Part shown: positions 1 to 9,890 of the stretch, piece by piece | Numbering within the stretch: position 1 is the first letter of the stretch | Layout: each line of letters begins with the position of its first letter | NCBI GenBank assembly: GCA_021713415.1 | Contig: JAKJJQ010000002.1 | Location: forward strand, 54,159 to 118,158 | DNA length: 64,000 nt | From: M0027 sp021713415 | GTDB lineage: Bacteria; Pseudomonadota; Gammaproteobacteria; Francisellales; Francisellaceae | Reading direction: 5' to 3' | Position numbers and translations under genes: made by a program | Notes under the pieces: model-generated | What the model was told of the DNA's origin: nothing | Databases searched by the model: none | What the model saw: only the letters and a program-made list of their open reading frames with translations

Positions 1-720
1 CGTGATGCATTATTGGAAAATGTAGTGGTTGATGCAGATGGAAAAATTGATTTTGATTCAAGTGAAAAGACTGAAAATACGCGTGTTTCTTATCCAATTT
101 ATCATATTGATAATATTGTTAAACCTGTTTCAAAAGCAGGGCATCCGGATACGATTATTTTTCTAACTTGTGATGCTTATGGTGTTTTGCCGCCAGTGGC
201 CAAGCTAACCAAAGAGCAAGCAATGTATCAGTTTTTATCAGGCTATACAGCAAAAGTAGCGGGTACTGAGTTAGGGGTTAAAGAACCTACAGCTGTATTT
301 TCAGCTTGTTTTGGTCAGCCATTTTTATTATTGCACCCAACACAATATGCAGAGATTTTAGGTCATAAAATGCAGCAGCATGGTACAAAAGCATATCTTG
401 TTAATACTGGTTGGACTGGTGGTGATTTTAACAATGGCCATCGTATTTCAATTAAAGAGACACGAGCAATTATCAATGCGGTATTAAATGGTATTACAGA
501 GGATGCTAAGTGGTATGTTGATAGCTATTTTGGCTTTGAAGTGCCAAGTGAGTTAGCCAATGTTGATCCAAGTATTTTAAATCCTAGAAATACATGGGCA
601 GATAAAGGCGCATATGATAAAACGTATATGCAATTAATTGAAAAATTTATTCATAATTTTAAACGTTTTACGCAAACAGAAATTGGTCAAATGCTTGAAG
701 CTTATGGGCCTAAGTTATAA
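1..720 (+). CDS. pckA: Phosphoenolpyruvate carboxykinase (ATP), C-terminal part
   Basis: This is the 3' part of an ATP-dependent PEP carboxykinase, which converts oxaloacetate and ATP to PEP, CO2 and ADP at the entry to gluconeogenesis. The frame is open from base 1 (RDALLENVVV), so the true start lies upstream. About 239 of the usual 520-540 residues are visible. Family blocks seen are KTENTRVSYPIYHIDN, FLTCDAYGVLPPVAKLT, FSACFGQPF, HPTQYAEILG, NTGWTGG, RISIKETRAII and a C-terminal GPKL, in the order found in the E. coli enzyme. A TTG at position 13 is not a real start because homology continues upstream of it. The last 6 bp overlap the end of the convergent aminotransferase gene. Identification is secure. 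Confidence 0.95.
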   Translation, partial: RDALLENVVVDADGKIDFDSSEKTENTRVSYPIYHIDNIVKPVSKAGHPDTIIFLTCDAYGVLPPVAKLTKEQAMYQFLSGYTAKVAGTELGVKEPTAVFSACFGQPFLLLHPTQYAEILGHKMQQHGTKAYLVNTGWTGGDFNNGHRISIKETRAIINAVLNGITEDAKWYVDSYFGFEVPSELANVDPSILNPRNTWADKGAYDKTYMQLIEKFIHNFKRFTQTEIGQMLEAYGPKL

Positions 721-1992
721 GTTATCTAACCACTCCTCTAAACGATTACAGCCTTTAACTAAATTTCTCATATGATGATTAATGATTGCATCATTTGTGT
801 CGCCTTGTTGATAGGCTTCTAAAGCTTTTTGACCATTATAATCTGTTGATGCAGCCCTAAAGGTGTATTCATTCGCATTGCGATAAAAGTCTTCACCAGG
901 TAAAAGCGCTACCTGTGTTTGCTCTAAAATCATATTAGCTAATTGAGCATTGGTTTTAATATCCAATCGGTCAAATGATGCTTGATAGGCTTTAAAATTA
1001 GGGAATAGATAAAATGCACCTTGTGGTTTAGGTAGGCTTAATCCCATATTGATAAAGCGTTGATAGAGGTACAATGAGGCAATTTTATGTACTTTAGTGC
1101 AATCATCTAAATAAGGTTTAATTTTTTTATACTGACTGTATGCTGTTAGTGCTGCATATTGAATAGGACTTGAAACACAACTATAAGTTTCACTAATCAT
1201 AACCTTTAGTGCTTGGTAGAGTTGCTGCATTGCTTCTGGTATAAGGCACACACCTAGGCGATAGCCGCCGGCTGAAAATAATTTTGATAAGCCGCCTGTG
1301 ACAATGGTTTTTTGAGGGTAATAATGAGCAATGGAAGTATGATTACTATCATTAAAGTCAATATTGGCGTAGATTTCATCAGATATAACGATGATGTTAT
1401 ACTTACTGCAGATTTCAGCTAATTGAATTAACATATCTTTAGGATAAATTGCACCTGTTGGGTTATTTGGTGTATTAATAATCAGTATTTTTTGTTTTGA
1501 ACTGTCTTTTTGTGCTAATTTAAGGCAAGCTGCTTCAAGCTCTTCGGCTTTTAAACAATAATTATCTTCTTCATAGGTATCAATGATATGATATGGTTTA
1601 TTTAATAATGCCATCTGTGGTCCATAGCTTACCCAGCTTGATTGCGGTATTAATACCGGCCCTTCAAGCATAAAAAATAACTGAAATAATAACTCTTTAC
1701 TGCCGGGGCCGATTAAAATATGCTCTTTTGTGTATTGATAGTCAAATTCACTGTGATAGTAGTTGGCAACTGCTTGGCAAAGCTCGGGTAGACCGCTACC
1801 TGGTAAGTAATTTTTCTGATGTGCATGTGCTTTTAAACTTTCTTGAATGAGTTTAGGAATATTAAATGGTGCTTGACCAAAACCTAAATGACATATACTT
1901 TGACCTTGAGATCGCATAGTTTGAACTTTTTGATTAATTGCAAGGGTTGCTGATTCTTTTACCTGGCTAATTCGTGGATTAATTTGTATCAT
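715..1992 (-). CDS. PLP-dependent class I/II aminotransferase
   Basis: This 425-residue fold-type I aminotransferase transfers an amino group between an amino acid and a 2-oxo acid in the cytoplasm. The substrate cannot be read from sequence. Visible hallmarks are NTPNNPTG (about 173-180), the PLP-hydroxyl-binding region SDEIYAN (about 204-210) and the Schiff-base lysine K237 in GGLSKLFSAGGYRLG. The N-terminus (HLGFGQAPFNIP, YLPGSGLPEL) is typical of the aspartate/aromatic aminotransferase superfamily. The ATG is preceded by AAGGA at good spacing. The gene converges on pckA, overlapping it by 6 bp. The C-terminus is rather long (about 30 residues beyond the usual end), which may mark a subgroup. 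Confidence 0.85.
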   Translation of the reverse strand: MIQINPRISQVKESATLAINQKVQTMRSQGQSICHLGFGQAPFNIPKLIQESLKAHAHQKNYLPGSGLPELCQAVANYYHSEFDYQYTKEHILIGPGSKELLFQLFFMLEGPVLIPQSSWVSYGPQMALLNKPYHIIDTYEEDNYCLKAEELEAACLKLAQKDSSKQKILIINTPNNPTGAIYPKDMLIQLAEICSKYNIIVISDEIYANIDFNDSNHTSIAHYYPQKTIVTGGLSKLFSAGGYRLGVCLIPEAMQQLYQALKVMISETYSCVSSPIQYAALTAYSQYKKIKPYLDDCTKVHKIASLYLYQRFINMGLSLPKPQGAFYLFPNFKAYQASFDRLDIKTNAQLANMILEQTQVALLPGEDFYRNANEYTFRAASTDYNGQKALEAYQQGDTNDAIINHHMRNLVKGCNRLEEWLDNL

Positions 1993-2108
1993 TGGATATC
2001 CTTAAGCATTAAGCAATAATTGGCTTAATACTTAACCATAGCATTGAATAAATAGTGATAAAAGTTGGTTATGCTAAGTTAATTGTTTTTTAATATAAAT
2101 GGTGATTT

Positions 2109-2360
2109 ATGATTAGTTCATGGGTATATAATGTAGTTGGTAATATTGGTGTTGTATTGTGTTTAGGTTGTTTTTTTGGTATTCAAACAGGCAAGATTAA
2201 TCCTAGAAAAATGCCTTATAGTATTTTTAATTTTATTGGTTCGTTAATGATTATATTTTCGTTGTATTTTGCATTTAATTTATCTGCATTTATTATAGAA
2301 GTTGCTTGGCTTTTGATTAGTTTGTATGGTATTTGTCGAATTTGGTTATCAAAAGGTTAG
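2109..2360 (+). CDS. Small three-helix membrane protein, CBU_0592-like
   Basis: This 83-residue protein has three hydrophobic segments (about residues 6-24, 36-57 and 60-78) and short polar loops. The pattern (start with VGNIGV, then a KINPRKMPYSIFNFIGS loop, then a long hydrophobic tail) matches the small family named after Coxiella CBU_0592, sometimes annotated as resembling the N-terminal domain of a lipid-A biosynthesis protein. No function can be assigned. It lies between a divergent aminotransferase gene and a convergent MFS gene that begins 4 bp after its stop, so it is probably transcribed alone. The family call rests on pattern memory. Confidence 0.7.
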   Translation: MISSWVYNVVGNIGVVLCLGCFFGIQTGKINPRKMPYSIFNFIGSLMIIFSLYFAFNLSAFIIEVAWLLISLYGICRIWLSKG

Positions 2361-2364
2361 GTTT

Positions 2365-3558
2365 TTACTTGGTAGCTTCATTTAATGAAAGCGATTTCTT
2401 TGTTGAAAATAATATCAATACAGCAAAAATTGCCAGAGTTGAAAGAATAATGGCTAATGGTAATTGATTCTTTAATGGAATCAGTGCTGCAATTGCAGTT
2501 AAGATGCCCGCACCAACATTTTGAATACCACCTAATAGTGCGCCTGCAGTTCCTGCTAATTTTGGAAATTCTTCAAGTGCTTGTGTCGTTGCACTTGGAA
2601 AGACGATACCACAACCTAAGAAATAAACCGTACCAGGAATAATCACAGCAGATAAGCTTAATCCAAAGAAATGGTACCATACAATCATTAATAAACTACT
2701 AATAACAAGGATGTAGCTGCCAAGCATTAATAGCTTAGGAATGCTCATCTTATTGCTTAAAATATTAGCAAGATATGAGCCAAACATATAAGCAGGTAAG
2801 GGAATAATAAATACAAGTGAGGCTTCTGTAGGTGATAGATCTAATAGCGAAGTAAATATAGCACCAGAGCTAACCTCAAAGATGGCAATACCGCCTAAAG
2901 CAATAACAAGTAAAGTTAAGTTAACAAGGAAGTTAGTACTCGATAAAATCGTTTTATAACGCTGAATCAGTGGTTGTTTTTCTCTTAAGTGAGTATTAGT
3001 TTCTCTAAATAAACAAAATTGAATGAAAAAAAGTACAATTGCATAGAGAAAGAGAAATAAAAAGATTGCACGCCATGAGAAAAGATCAGTTAAAAATCCG
3101 CCTAATATAGGTGCAATTAATGGTGCAAACACCAATGCAATTGCCATATAACTATTAGCAGATTGTAAGGCTTTGCCTGAGTATAAATCTCGCATAACAG
3201 TTCGTGCCATAACACCACCTACGGCAATGCCACTGCCTTGTAGTAAGCTTGCTAGTAGTAATATATCGAAATTAGTAGCAAAGTAAGCAATAATAGAGCC
3301 AATGGCAAAAACAACCGTACCGATAAGGATTAGAGGTCGTCTACCATAGTAATCTGAATAAGGTCCATAAACAAACTGTAATAATCCATAAGGAAATAGA
3401 AAGCATGATATAACTGCTTGCATGCGACCAGGGTTAACATTAAGGTCATAAGCCATACTTGTTAAAGCTGGTAGGTAAACGGTATTGGTAATTTGGCCTG
3501 CCGCTGTTAAGGTTAATAACAAAAACAGTACGCCAAAAAAAGTATGTTTGTTCTTCAT
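2365..3558 (-). CDS. MFS transporter, Bcr/CflA drug-efflux type
   Basis: This inner-membrane major facilitator has about 12 transmembrane segments. The loop 2-3 motif YGPYSDYYGRRPLILIG and the ARTVMRDLY segment after helix 4 are characteristic of Bcr/CflA proton-coupled drug exporters, and the length (397 residues from this start) is normal. I prefer the ATG at 3558 over a TTG four codons upstream (3570) because the ATG gives MKNKHTFFGVLF, a typical short cytosolic leader. The substrate is unknown. The gene ends 4 bp from the convergent small membrane protein, so the two transcripts must end against each other. Confidence 0.86.
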   Translation of the reverse strand: MKNKHTFFGVLFLLLTLTAAGQITNTVYLPALTSMAYDLNVNPGRMQAVISCFLFPYGLLQFVYGPYSDYYGRRPLILIGTVVFAIGSIIAYFATNFDILLLASLLQGSGIAVGGVMARTVMRDLYSGKALQSANSYMAIALVFAPLIAPILGGFLTDLFSWRAIFLFLFLYAIVLFFIQFCLFRETNTHLREKQPLIQRYKTILSSTNFLVNLTLLVIALGGIAIFEVSSGAIFTSLLDLSPTEASLVFIIPLPAYMFGSYLANILSNKMSIPKLLMLGSYILVISSLLMIVWYHFFGLSLSAVIIPGTVYFLGCGIVFPSATTQALEEFPKLAGTAGALLGGIQNVGAGILTAIAALIPLKNQLPLAIILSTLAIFAVLILFSTKKSLSLNEATK

Positions 3559-3707
3559 GGTTTTCTTCAAGTTTGCTTGTTATTGTTTTTATATTTTTAT
3601 TATTGCTATTAGCGAAATATTTTGGTTGTTATCTAGTTAGTTTATTCGCTGGCATCTTTTTAACCGAAATAAAATGAATTTGCAAGTATTATTTGCATTT
3701 TAACCCT

Positions 3708-3736
3708 TTCTTATCTATTCAAATAAGGGATATAAT
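3708..3736 (+). promoter_or_regulatory. Candidate sigma-70 promoter upstream of maf-rng-yhdP
   Basis: A perfect TATAAT lies at 3731-3736, about 47 bp before the maf start codon. The matching -35 position (3708-3713, TTCTTA, 17-bp spacing) is weak. The region is the divergent spacer between the MFS pump and the maf operon. Based on consensus only. Confidence 0.35.
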
Positions 3737-3782
3737 GCTTAGATTAAAGATTTACTAAGGACTATAAGGGTCATTTGGGTTT

Positions 3783-4361
3783 ATGTTATATCTAGCGTCA
3801 CAGTCACCCAGGCGATATCAGCTTTTAAAGCAATTAAATATTGATTTTCAACAATTTAGTGTGGATGTTGATGAATCTGTGTTAAACAATGAACAGCCCA
3901 ATGAATACATTGATCGGGTTGTAGAGTTAAAAAAGATAAAAGCACAACAAGAAGTAAAATTAAAAGATACCATTCTAGTTGCTGATACAATGGTAACAAT
4001 AAATGGAAAAATTCTAGGTAAACCAAATAATTATAACGACGCTGAGCGAATGCTTAAACTGTTATCAGATAACGAACATGAAGTTTATACAACAGTTTGT
4101 ATTGCCCAAGGTAATCATAGTGAAAAGCTTAATTGCATTAGCCAAGTCAAATTTAGAGTGATTGATGAAGCTGAGATAAAAGCTTATTGGGATAGTGGAG
4201 AGCCTTGTGATAAAGCAGGTGCTTATGGTATTCAAGGCTTAGGTAGTATTTTTGTTGAGTCAATTTGTGGTAGTCACTCTGCTATTATGGGGTTGCCATT
4301 GTTTGAGACAGCACAGCTATTAAGTAAATTTGGCATTAGCGTTTTGAATGAATCGGAGTAG
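3783..4361 (+). CDS. maf: Maf-family nucleoside triphosphate pyrophosphatase (YhdE-type)
   Basis: This 192-residue house-cleaning enzyme hydrolyses dTTP/UTP-like or modified nucleotides to monophosphate and pyrophosphate. The N-terminal ASQSPRRYQLL motif, VADTMV (with the catalytic Asp), the GKPNNYNDAERMLKLLS segment and GEPCDKAGAYGIQGLGS are diagnostic of the YhdE rather than the YceF subgroup. It is the first gene of a tight maf-rng-yhdP run (5 bp to rng), the same order as E. coli yhdE-rng-yhdP, which supports both the orthology and the subgroup. The mreBCD genes that precede it in E. coli are absent here. Confidence 0.93.
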   Translation: MLYLASQSPRRYQLLKQLNIDFQQFSVDVDESVLNNEQPNEYIDRVVELKKIKAQQEVKLKDTILVADTMVTINGKILGKPNNYNDAERMLKLLSDNEHEVYTTVCIAQGNHSEKLNCISQVKFRVIDEAEIKAYWDSGEPCDKAGAYGIQGLGSIFVESICGSHSAIMGLPLFETAQLLSKFGISVLNESE

Positions 4362-4366
4362 TAAGT

Positions 4367-5854
4367 ATGGACCTGCAAATACGTGCAGAAATATTAATGA
4401 ATGTAGCGCCTTATGAAACGCGTGTGGCAATTATCGAAAATGGTGTTTTTCAGGAAGTACATATTGAAAGAGAAAATCAAAGAGGCTTAGTTGGTAATAT
4501 TTATAAAGGCAAAATTACACGAGTTTTACCAGGTATGCAGGCAGCCTTTGTTGATATAGGATTAGAGCGCTCTGGTTTTTTACATGTTTCAGATGTCATG
4601 CCATTTTGTTCAGATGAAAGTGATATTATTGATCTTAACAGTAGTGAGGCTGATGTTAGAAATTGGCTTAGAGATGGTCAAGAAGTGCTTGTACAGGTAA
4701 TGAAAGATCCATTAGGTACCAAAGGGGCACGCCTTACATCACACCTATCCTTAGCTTCAAGGTTTTTGGTTTATATGCCTGATTTAGATCATATTGGTAT
4801 TTCATTAAGAATTGAAGATGAAGCTGAACGTGAACGTTTGCAAGATGTAATGAAAGAAGCGCTTGATTTAGAAGAGCCTCGCGGGTTTATTGTAAGAACC
4901 GCAGCAGATGGTGAAGTTGCAAATGATTTAAATCGAGATATTAGTTTCTTACAGCGACTTTGGCAAGATATTTTAGCTATGGCGCAAACGGTGACAACAC
5001 CAGGCTTGGTGTATGAAGACTTGCCATTAGATATTCGTACATTAAGAGATTATGTCAATGACAATGTTGATAAAGTTCGGGTAGATAATTTAGATACATT
5101 TAGTAGACTTTGTCATTTTGCAGATAAATTTGTTCCGGGTGTTAGAGAGCGTTTAAGTTACTATGCAGGTGAAGACCCTATTTTTGATATGTATGGGATT
5201 GAAGAAGAGTTATCACGAGCATTAGATAGAAGAGTTTCTTTAAAATCAGGTGGTTATTTAATTATTGATCAAACTGAAGCTATGACCACAATTGATGTTA
5301 ATACAGGTGGTTATGTTGGTATGATCAATCTTGAAGAGACCATTTTTAAAACTAATTTAGAGGCTGCAAAAGCGATAGGTCGTCAATTACGTCTACGTAA
5401 TCTCGGTGGTATCATCATCATCGATTTTATTGATATGACAGATCAAGAGCATAGAGAAAAAGTTATTGAAGCATTAGAATCGGCTTTGGCACGTGATTAT
5501 GCAAAAACTAAATTTACCCAATTAAGTGAATTAGGCTTAGTTGAGATGACAAGAAAAAGAACGCAAGAATCATTAGCGCAGTATCTATGTGAACCCTGCC
5601 CTGTATGTGAAAGTCGTGGTAGCATTAAAACGGTACAGACAGTCAGTTATGAAATTTTTCGTGAAATTCAACGTGAAGCTCGAGCTTATGCAGCTGATGG
5701 CTTTTTAATCGTTGCATCCCCTGGTGTCATTGAACTTTTGATGAATGATGAATCTATGGGATTAGGTGAATTAGAGCTTCGAGTTGGCAAACCAATTAAA
5801 TTACAGGCAGAAACCAGTTACCCTCAGGCACAATATGATATAGTTTTATTATAG
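4367..5854 (+). CDS. rng: Ribonuclease G
   Basis: This 495-residue endoribonuclease of the RNase E/G family acts in 5'-end maturation of 16S rRNA and in mRNA decay. An S1-like RNA-binding domain lies near residues 37-125 (GNIYKGKITRVLPGMQAAFVDIG). The two metal-binding aspartates are D310 in TIDVNTGG and D353 in IIIDFIDM. The Zn-link CPVC that joins protomers is C411-P-V-C414, with an extra Cys at 408. The length matches RNase G, and there is no RNase E-type C-terminal scaffold. The ATG lies 5 bp after maf, with GGAG upstream. The family assignment is secure. Confidence 0.96.
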   Translation: MDLQIRAEILMNVAPYETRVAIIENGVFQEVHIERENQRGLVGNIYKGKITRVLPGMQAAFVDIGLERSGFLHVSDVMPFCSDESDIIDLNSSEADVRNWLRDGQEVLVQVMKDPLGTKGARLTSHLSLASRFLVYMPDLDHIGISLRIEDEAERERLQDVMKEALDLEEPRGFIVRTAADGEVANDLNRDISFLQRLWQDILAMAQTVTTPGLVYEDLPLDIRTLRDYVNDNVDKVRVDNLDTFSRLCHFADKFVPGVRERLSYYAGEDPIFDMYGIEEELSRALDRRVSLKSGGYLIIDQTEAMTTIDVNTGGYVGMINLEETIFKTNLEAAKAIGRQLRLRNLGGIIIIDFIDMTDQEHREKVIEALESALARDYAKTKFTQLSELGLVEMTRKRTQESLAQYLCEPCPVCESRGSIKTVQTVSYEIFREIQREARAYAADGFLIVASPGVIELLMNDESMGLGELELRVGKPIKLQAETSYPQAQYDIVLL

Positions 5855-5892
5855 AGGCTAAGAAACTTTTAATTGGTAAATAGGCAAATTCA

Positions 5893-8800
5893 TTGAAAAA
5901 AGCAATCGGGCGAGTTACATTTGTTTTTTTAGGCATTTTGGTTGCTTTATTTTTATTTGTCGTTATTTTAGGCAGTTTATTTACTTGGCGGATGACGCAT
6001 TATGATGATGAGCTTTCAGCTTATTTATCTGATAAACTCAATTCAAAGATTCAACTTGATTTAACTGATGTCAGTTGGCAAGGAATTAATCCTGTTTTAA
6101 CGTTTAAAACTATACAAATCAGTCAAAAATCTGCTGATTTTTCAAGTCAATTAAAAGGCTTAAGTGTTAAAATAAGTCTTTTAAAATCAATACTATCATG
6201 GCATATTGCCCCAGAGAGTGTTCAAATTGATAAATTAGCGATTAATATTTATTTCAATAAAAAAAGTAAAACCAATCATTATGACTTTACATCAAAAGAA
6301 GCGACTGAAGATTGGCAAGCAGTACAGAGAACTACCCAAGCAACTTTAACTCAAATATTAAGTTATATTGATGGTGTACAGCCTGAAGTTATTGTTAAGG
6401 CATTAAAACTAAATTTATTTGGTAAAGATAATAAACAAATTGCGCTAATGGGTAATATCTCTATACGTCATAGAGGCTCTGGAGGTTATTATTTTAAAGG
6501 CCAAATTGATACGGCATTAAAAAATAGTCATTTTGATTTTGATTTTGAAATTGGTCATAGTAATAATCAAGCTTATTTAGAAGGTTATTTTGATATTGCC
6601 ACTCTAGATTTACAAAAGGCGATTAGCTTTTTAGGCTTAGATATGTTTAATGTTCGTGGTAAAAATCTAAGTGCTAGTGGTTATATTAATTTTCAGCCAA
6701 ATAGTAAGTCTCATTTAGCCATTAGATTTCAAGGTAATGATCTATTGATTAAAAATATTAAGCGTAAATCTAAGTTGATGTTGAATCGTCTTATTATGGA
6801 TGTTGGCGGACAATATGATTCTAATGGCCAGTTTAAATTTCAAATTGTACCGCATGAACTGATTATTAATCATCATAAAAGACTGTTAAAACAGCTTGAG
6901 ATTCAATATCAATTAAATGAAAAATATCCGTGGCAAATGCGCCTTTACTATGGTCAACTGGGCGTACTAAGTGATATTCGCAATATCATTCCAGAAAAAA
7001 TGATATTATCTACTATGCGGCCCTTTGTCGAGTCGGGTGAGCTATCAGGTCGTATTAACCAACTTGAAATAAAACGAAGTAATCTATTCGATTTAGATAC
7101 ACCATTTATATTAGATGCGGATTTTTCTAATATCAGTTATTTAAATCATCAATTAAAACTTAATCTTTTAGGTATTGATGGTGATGTTCATGTAACAAAC
7201 ACAAGTGGAAAATTAGATATTACGGCAAAATCATTGCAGGTTAAGCAATCGATTATAGGTATGCAAGATTTCCCAGAAGCTTCTGGGAAAACAAACATTG
7301 CTTGGCAAGTAAATCATGATCAATTAGATGTAAATATCGGTTCATTAATCATAGCAGGCCAATGGTTTAAAGTTGATGCTAAGGGCCAAATAGTGTGGAA
7401 CTTTAAAGATAAATTACCAACGCTTGATTTAACCGCTAATGCTTATGGTCATGATATTACTCAAGCAAAGGTCAGAGGCTTTTTACCTAAAACACATATG
7501 ACGCCTAAATTGCATCAATGGTTATATGAAAATATTTATGCTGCAAAGGAAGTTGATGCAAGTTTAAGATTAAAAGGAAATTTAAGTGATTTTCCATATG
7601 TTGATGGCAATGGCATTTTTAAACTAATAGCTAAAGCAAAAGACGCACAATTAACGCCTTGGGAAGGTTGGCCTTTAATAACAAATGCAGATGGTAAGCT
7701 TGATTTTGATCAAGGGCGTTTTCGTGTTAGTGCCTCAAGTGGCCAAACACTAGGTGTGCAATTATTGCCGTCTGATTTAACCATTGGCGATATAAGGCCA
7801 CATATTGTCTCAGAAATGCTTATTAATATTCATACTAAAACAAATAGCGAAGATGCTAAAAATTATATTATTCATTCACCATTATATGATAATGCTAAAG
7901 TTTGGTTTGATTGGATGCAGTATCAAGGTGACATTGAGTCTACTGTGAAAATGTCTGTTCCATTAGGTAATCAAAAACCAATGCATGTTGACGGTCAATT
8001 AAGCTTAAGTAAAGGCCAATTTGGCTTAAAATTATTTCCTTCTATGATTAATATTTACAATGCTTCTGGGCAAATTAAGTTTAATGATGACTATGCAACT
8101 AAGCTATCAGTTAATGGCTGGTTAGGCTTAAATGCACCATTTAGTATTGATTATACGCAAATACCAAAGGGTCACTTTAAAGTAACATCAAAAGCAACCC
8201 TTACAGATTCAATGAGTTTACCTGAAGTCATACGCTCAAAACTAAAAGGCCAATCTGAAGTTAATTTTACAGCCAATTGGCAAGATGCAGGTGGTCAGAT
8301 AAAATTTAATTCTCTATTTAATGGTTTATCATTTCAGTTGCCTGAGCCATTGACGAAAGAACAACAAAAAATTAATTTCCCAACGGATGTTAAATTTAGC
8401 TGGCAAAACCATCATAACCAATTAACAAGCTTTAATATTGATGCAAAATTAAATGACCAATTGTCGTTATCCAGTGAGTTTAGTTTTTCATCTAAAGTAT
8501 TTAAATTATTTGCTAAGTTAAATAGGCTTGATATGTCGGGTTGGTTTGATTTGATTCAATCATTAGATAAACAAAATATTCAGCCATCAAAGTTTAACTT
8601 TTTAGCACCATTTAGCATTTCAGATCATGAAGTGAAAAATAAAAAAATAGCATCGACTCTTTTACAGAGCCCACTAACGATAGATCAAAGGCTTACCAAT
8701 TTGATTAAAGGTTTTCAACCAAAAATTGGCATGCAGATTAATCAATTATCTGGTTTTGGGCAAGTGTTTGATCAGGTGGTAATAACGTCGAAGACTAAAA

Positions 8801-9777
8801 AATCAGCATGGTTTATGACAGTCAATTCAGACAAAACAAAAGATAATATCAATCTTACCTTAACTGTACCATTTGAACAAAATTATTGGCAATTAAGTAT
8901 TAATGATCTTCAGTTAAGTACAATTAAAGACATTGATTTTACATCAGATAATTCAACTGTAATAGATTACTTTCCTTGGTGGATGCCATCAATTGATCTT
9001 TTAATTAACCGCTTTAACTATCAAAAAGTTGATTTGCTTAAAAAGTCAAATTTAATTCTCAAACGTCAAGCTAATATATTAGATATTCCTTATTATTTAT
9101 TTAAAGGGGATCATATTTTTCTTTTAGGAACAGCAAACTGGGATGGTGCTACTAATAAGACACAAGTTAACGGTAGTACAACAAGTGATAATTGGGGTGC
9201 ATTTTTTAATAGTATAGGCTTTGATGATATTTTAGTAGGTGGTCAAGGCCCTGTTGTATTTGATGTTTCATTTATAGGTGGCTTAGATCCTAAGCTTGAG
9301 ACATTAAATGGTAAGTTAATGTTTGGTATTAATAAGGGGCAGTTTCCTCAATTAAAACCAGGATTGTCTAAATTATTAGGTATTTTTAGTCTTGAGGCAA
9401 TGCTAGATCGCCTTGGCTCTGGTGTAAATGATTTGGGTAAAGAAGGTTTATATTTTAACCGTATTTACGGTAAATATTTAATTGAAAATGGTGTGATGAA
9501 AACAACACAAGATATATTAGTGGATACACCATCATTTGATATGCAGATTTCAGGAGAAATTAACTTTGTTAAACAGACGATTGATCAAAGTATTATTGTT
9601 CAACCACATTTTTCAGGAACGATGGCTGTTGCTGCAAGCCTTATAGGTGGACCGATTGCAGGTCTTGCAACCTATGTTGCAGATAAATTAGCGGGTGCTT
9701 CTATTTTGAAAAACCAAGGTGTTGCTAAAATTACAGTCAAAGGGCCTTGGGATAAGCCATTGATTAATGGTAAGTAG
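5893..9777 (+). CDS. yhdP: YhdP-family AsmA-like envelope lipid-transport protein
   Basis: This 1,294-residue protein has a single N-terminal membrane anchor (about residues 8-30, VTFVFLGILVALFLFVVILG) and a very long beta-rich periplasmic body, the layout of YhdP (TIGR02099). YhdP, TamB and YdbH are bridge-like proteins moving phospholipids between the inner and outer membranes. The C-terminal part contains the AsmA-like segment GKLMFGINKGQFPQLKPG, and the end (about 1,235-1,290) has the PHFSGTMAVAASLIGGPIAG hydrophobic stretch conserved in the family. The start is TTG, 38 bp after rng, with only a weak ribosome-binding site (AGGC). The position directly after rng matches enterobacteria. tldD, the usual next gene, is missing. 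Confidence 0.9.
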   Translation: MKKAIGRVTFVFLGILVALFLFVVILGSLFTWRMTHYDDELSAYLSDKLNSKIQLDLTDVSWQGINPVLTFKTIQISQKSADFSSQLKGLSVKISLLKSILSWHIAPESVQIDKLAINIYFNKKSKTNHYDFTSKEATEDWQAVQRTTQATLTQILSYIDGVQPEVIVKALKLNLFGKDNKQIALMGNISIRHRGSGGYYFKGQIDTALKNSHFDFDFEIGHSNNQAYLEGYFDIATLDLQKAISFLGLDMFNVRGKNLSASGYINFQPNSKSHLAIRFQGNDLLIKNIKRKSKLMLNRLIMDVGGQYDSNGQFKFQIVPHELIINHHKRLLKQLEIQYQLNEKYPWQMRLYYGQLGVLSDIRNIIPEKMILSTMRPFVESGELSGRINQLEIKRSNLFDLDTPFILDADFSNISYLNHQLKLNLLGIDGDVHVTNTSGKLDITAKSLQVKQSIIGMQDFPEASGKTNIAWQVNHDQLDVNIGSLIIAGQWFKVDAKGQIVWNFKDKLPTLDLTANAYGHDITQAKVRGFLPKTHMTPKLHQWLYENIYAAKEVDASLRLKGNLSDFPYVDGNGIFKLIAKAKDAQLTPWEGWPLITNADGKLDFDQGRFRVSASSGQTLGVQLLPSDLTIGDIRPHIVSEMLINIHTKTNSEDAKNYIIHSPLYDNAKVWFDWMQYQGDIESTVKMSVPLGNQKPMHVDGQLSLSKGQFGLKLFPSMINIYNASGQIKFNDDYATKLSVNGWLGLNAPFSIDYTQIPKGHFKVTSKATLTDSMSLPEVIRSKLKGQSEVNFTANWQDAGGQIKFNSLFNGLSFQLPEPLTKEQQKINFPTDVKFSWQNHHNQLTSFNIDAKLNDQLSLSSEFSFSSKVFKLFAKLNRLDMSGWFDLIQSLDKQNIQPSKFNFLAPFSISDHEVKNKKIASTLLQSPLTIDQRLTNLIKGFQPKIGMQINQLSGFGQVFDQVVITSKTKKSAWFMTVNSDKTKDNINLTLTVPFEQNYWQLSINDLQLSTIKDIDFTSDNSTVIDYFPWWMPSIDLLINRFNYQKVDLLKKSNLILKRQANILDIPYYLFKGDHIFLLGTANWDGATNKTQVNGSTTSDNWGAFFNSIGFDDILVGGQGPVVFDVSFIGGLDPKLETLNGKLMFGINKGQFPQLKPGLSKLLGIFSLEAMLDRLGSGVNDLGKEGLYFNRIYGKYLIENGVMKTTQDILVDTPSFDMQISGEINFVKQTIDQSIIVQPHFSGTMAVAASLIGGPIAGLATYVADKLAGASILKNQGVAKITVKGPWDKPLINGK

Positions 9778-9818
9778 TGTCCATGTAAAAAAATTGCAGA
9801 AATTTATTCGATCAAGAA

Positions 9819-9834
9819 CATAGCATTTGCTATG
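9819..9834. terminator. Small hairpin between convergent yhdP and DMT genes
   Basis: CATAGC and GCTATG form a perfect 6-bp stem around an ATTT loop in the 113-bp spacer between two convergent genes. There is no strong T-run on either side, so it would be a weak bidirectional terminator at best. I see no other terminator in this gap. Confidence 0.25.
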
Positions 9835-9890
9835 ATGGCTGTGAGTAAGTTTGTGTGGTAGCTGTGAAATAGAAAGTATGCTTTTAAATA

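Noticed and set aside
2457..2642. A 61-residue plus-strand frame inside the Bcr/CflA-type transporter
   Set aside because: It is antisense to conserved transmembrane helices of a well-recognised gene, with no independent support.
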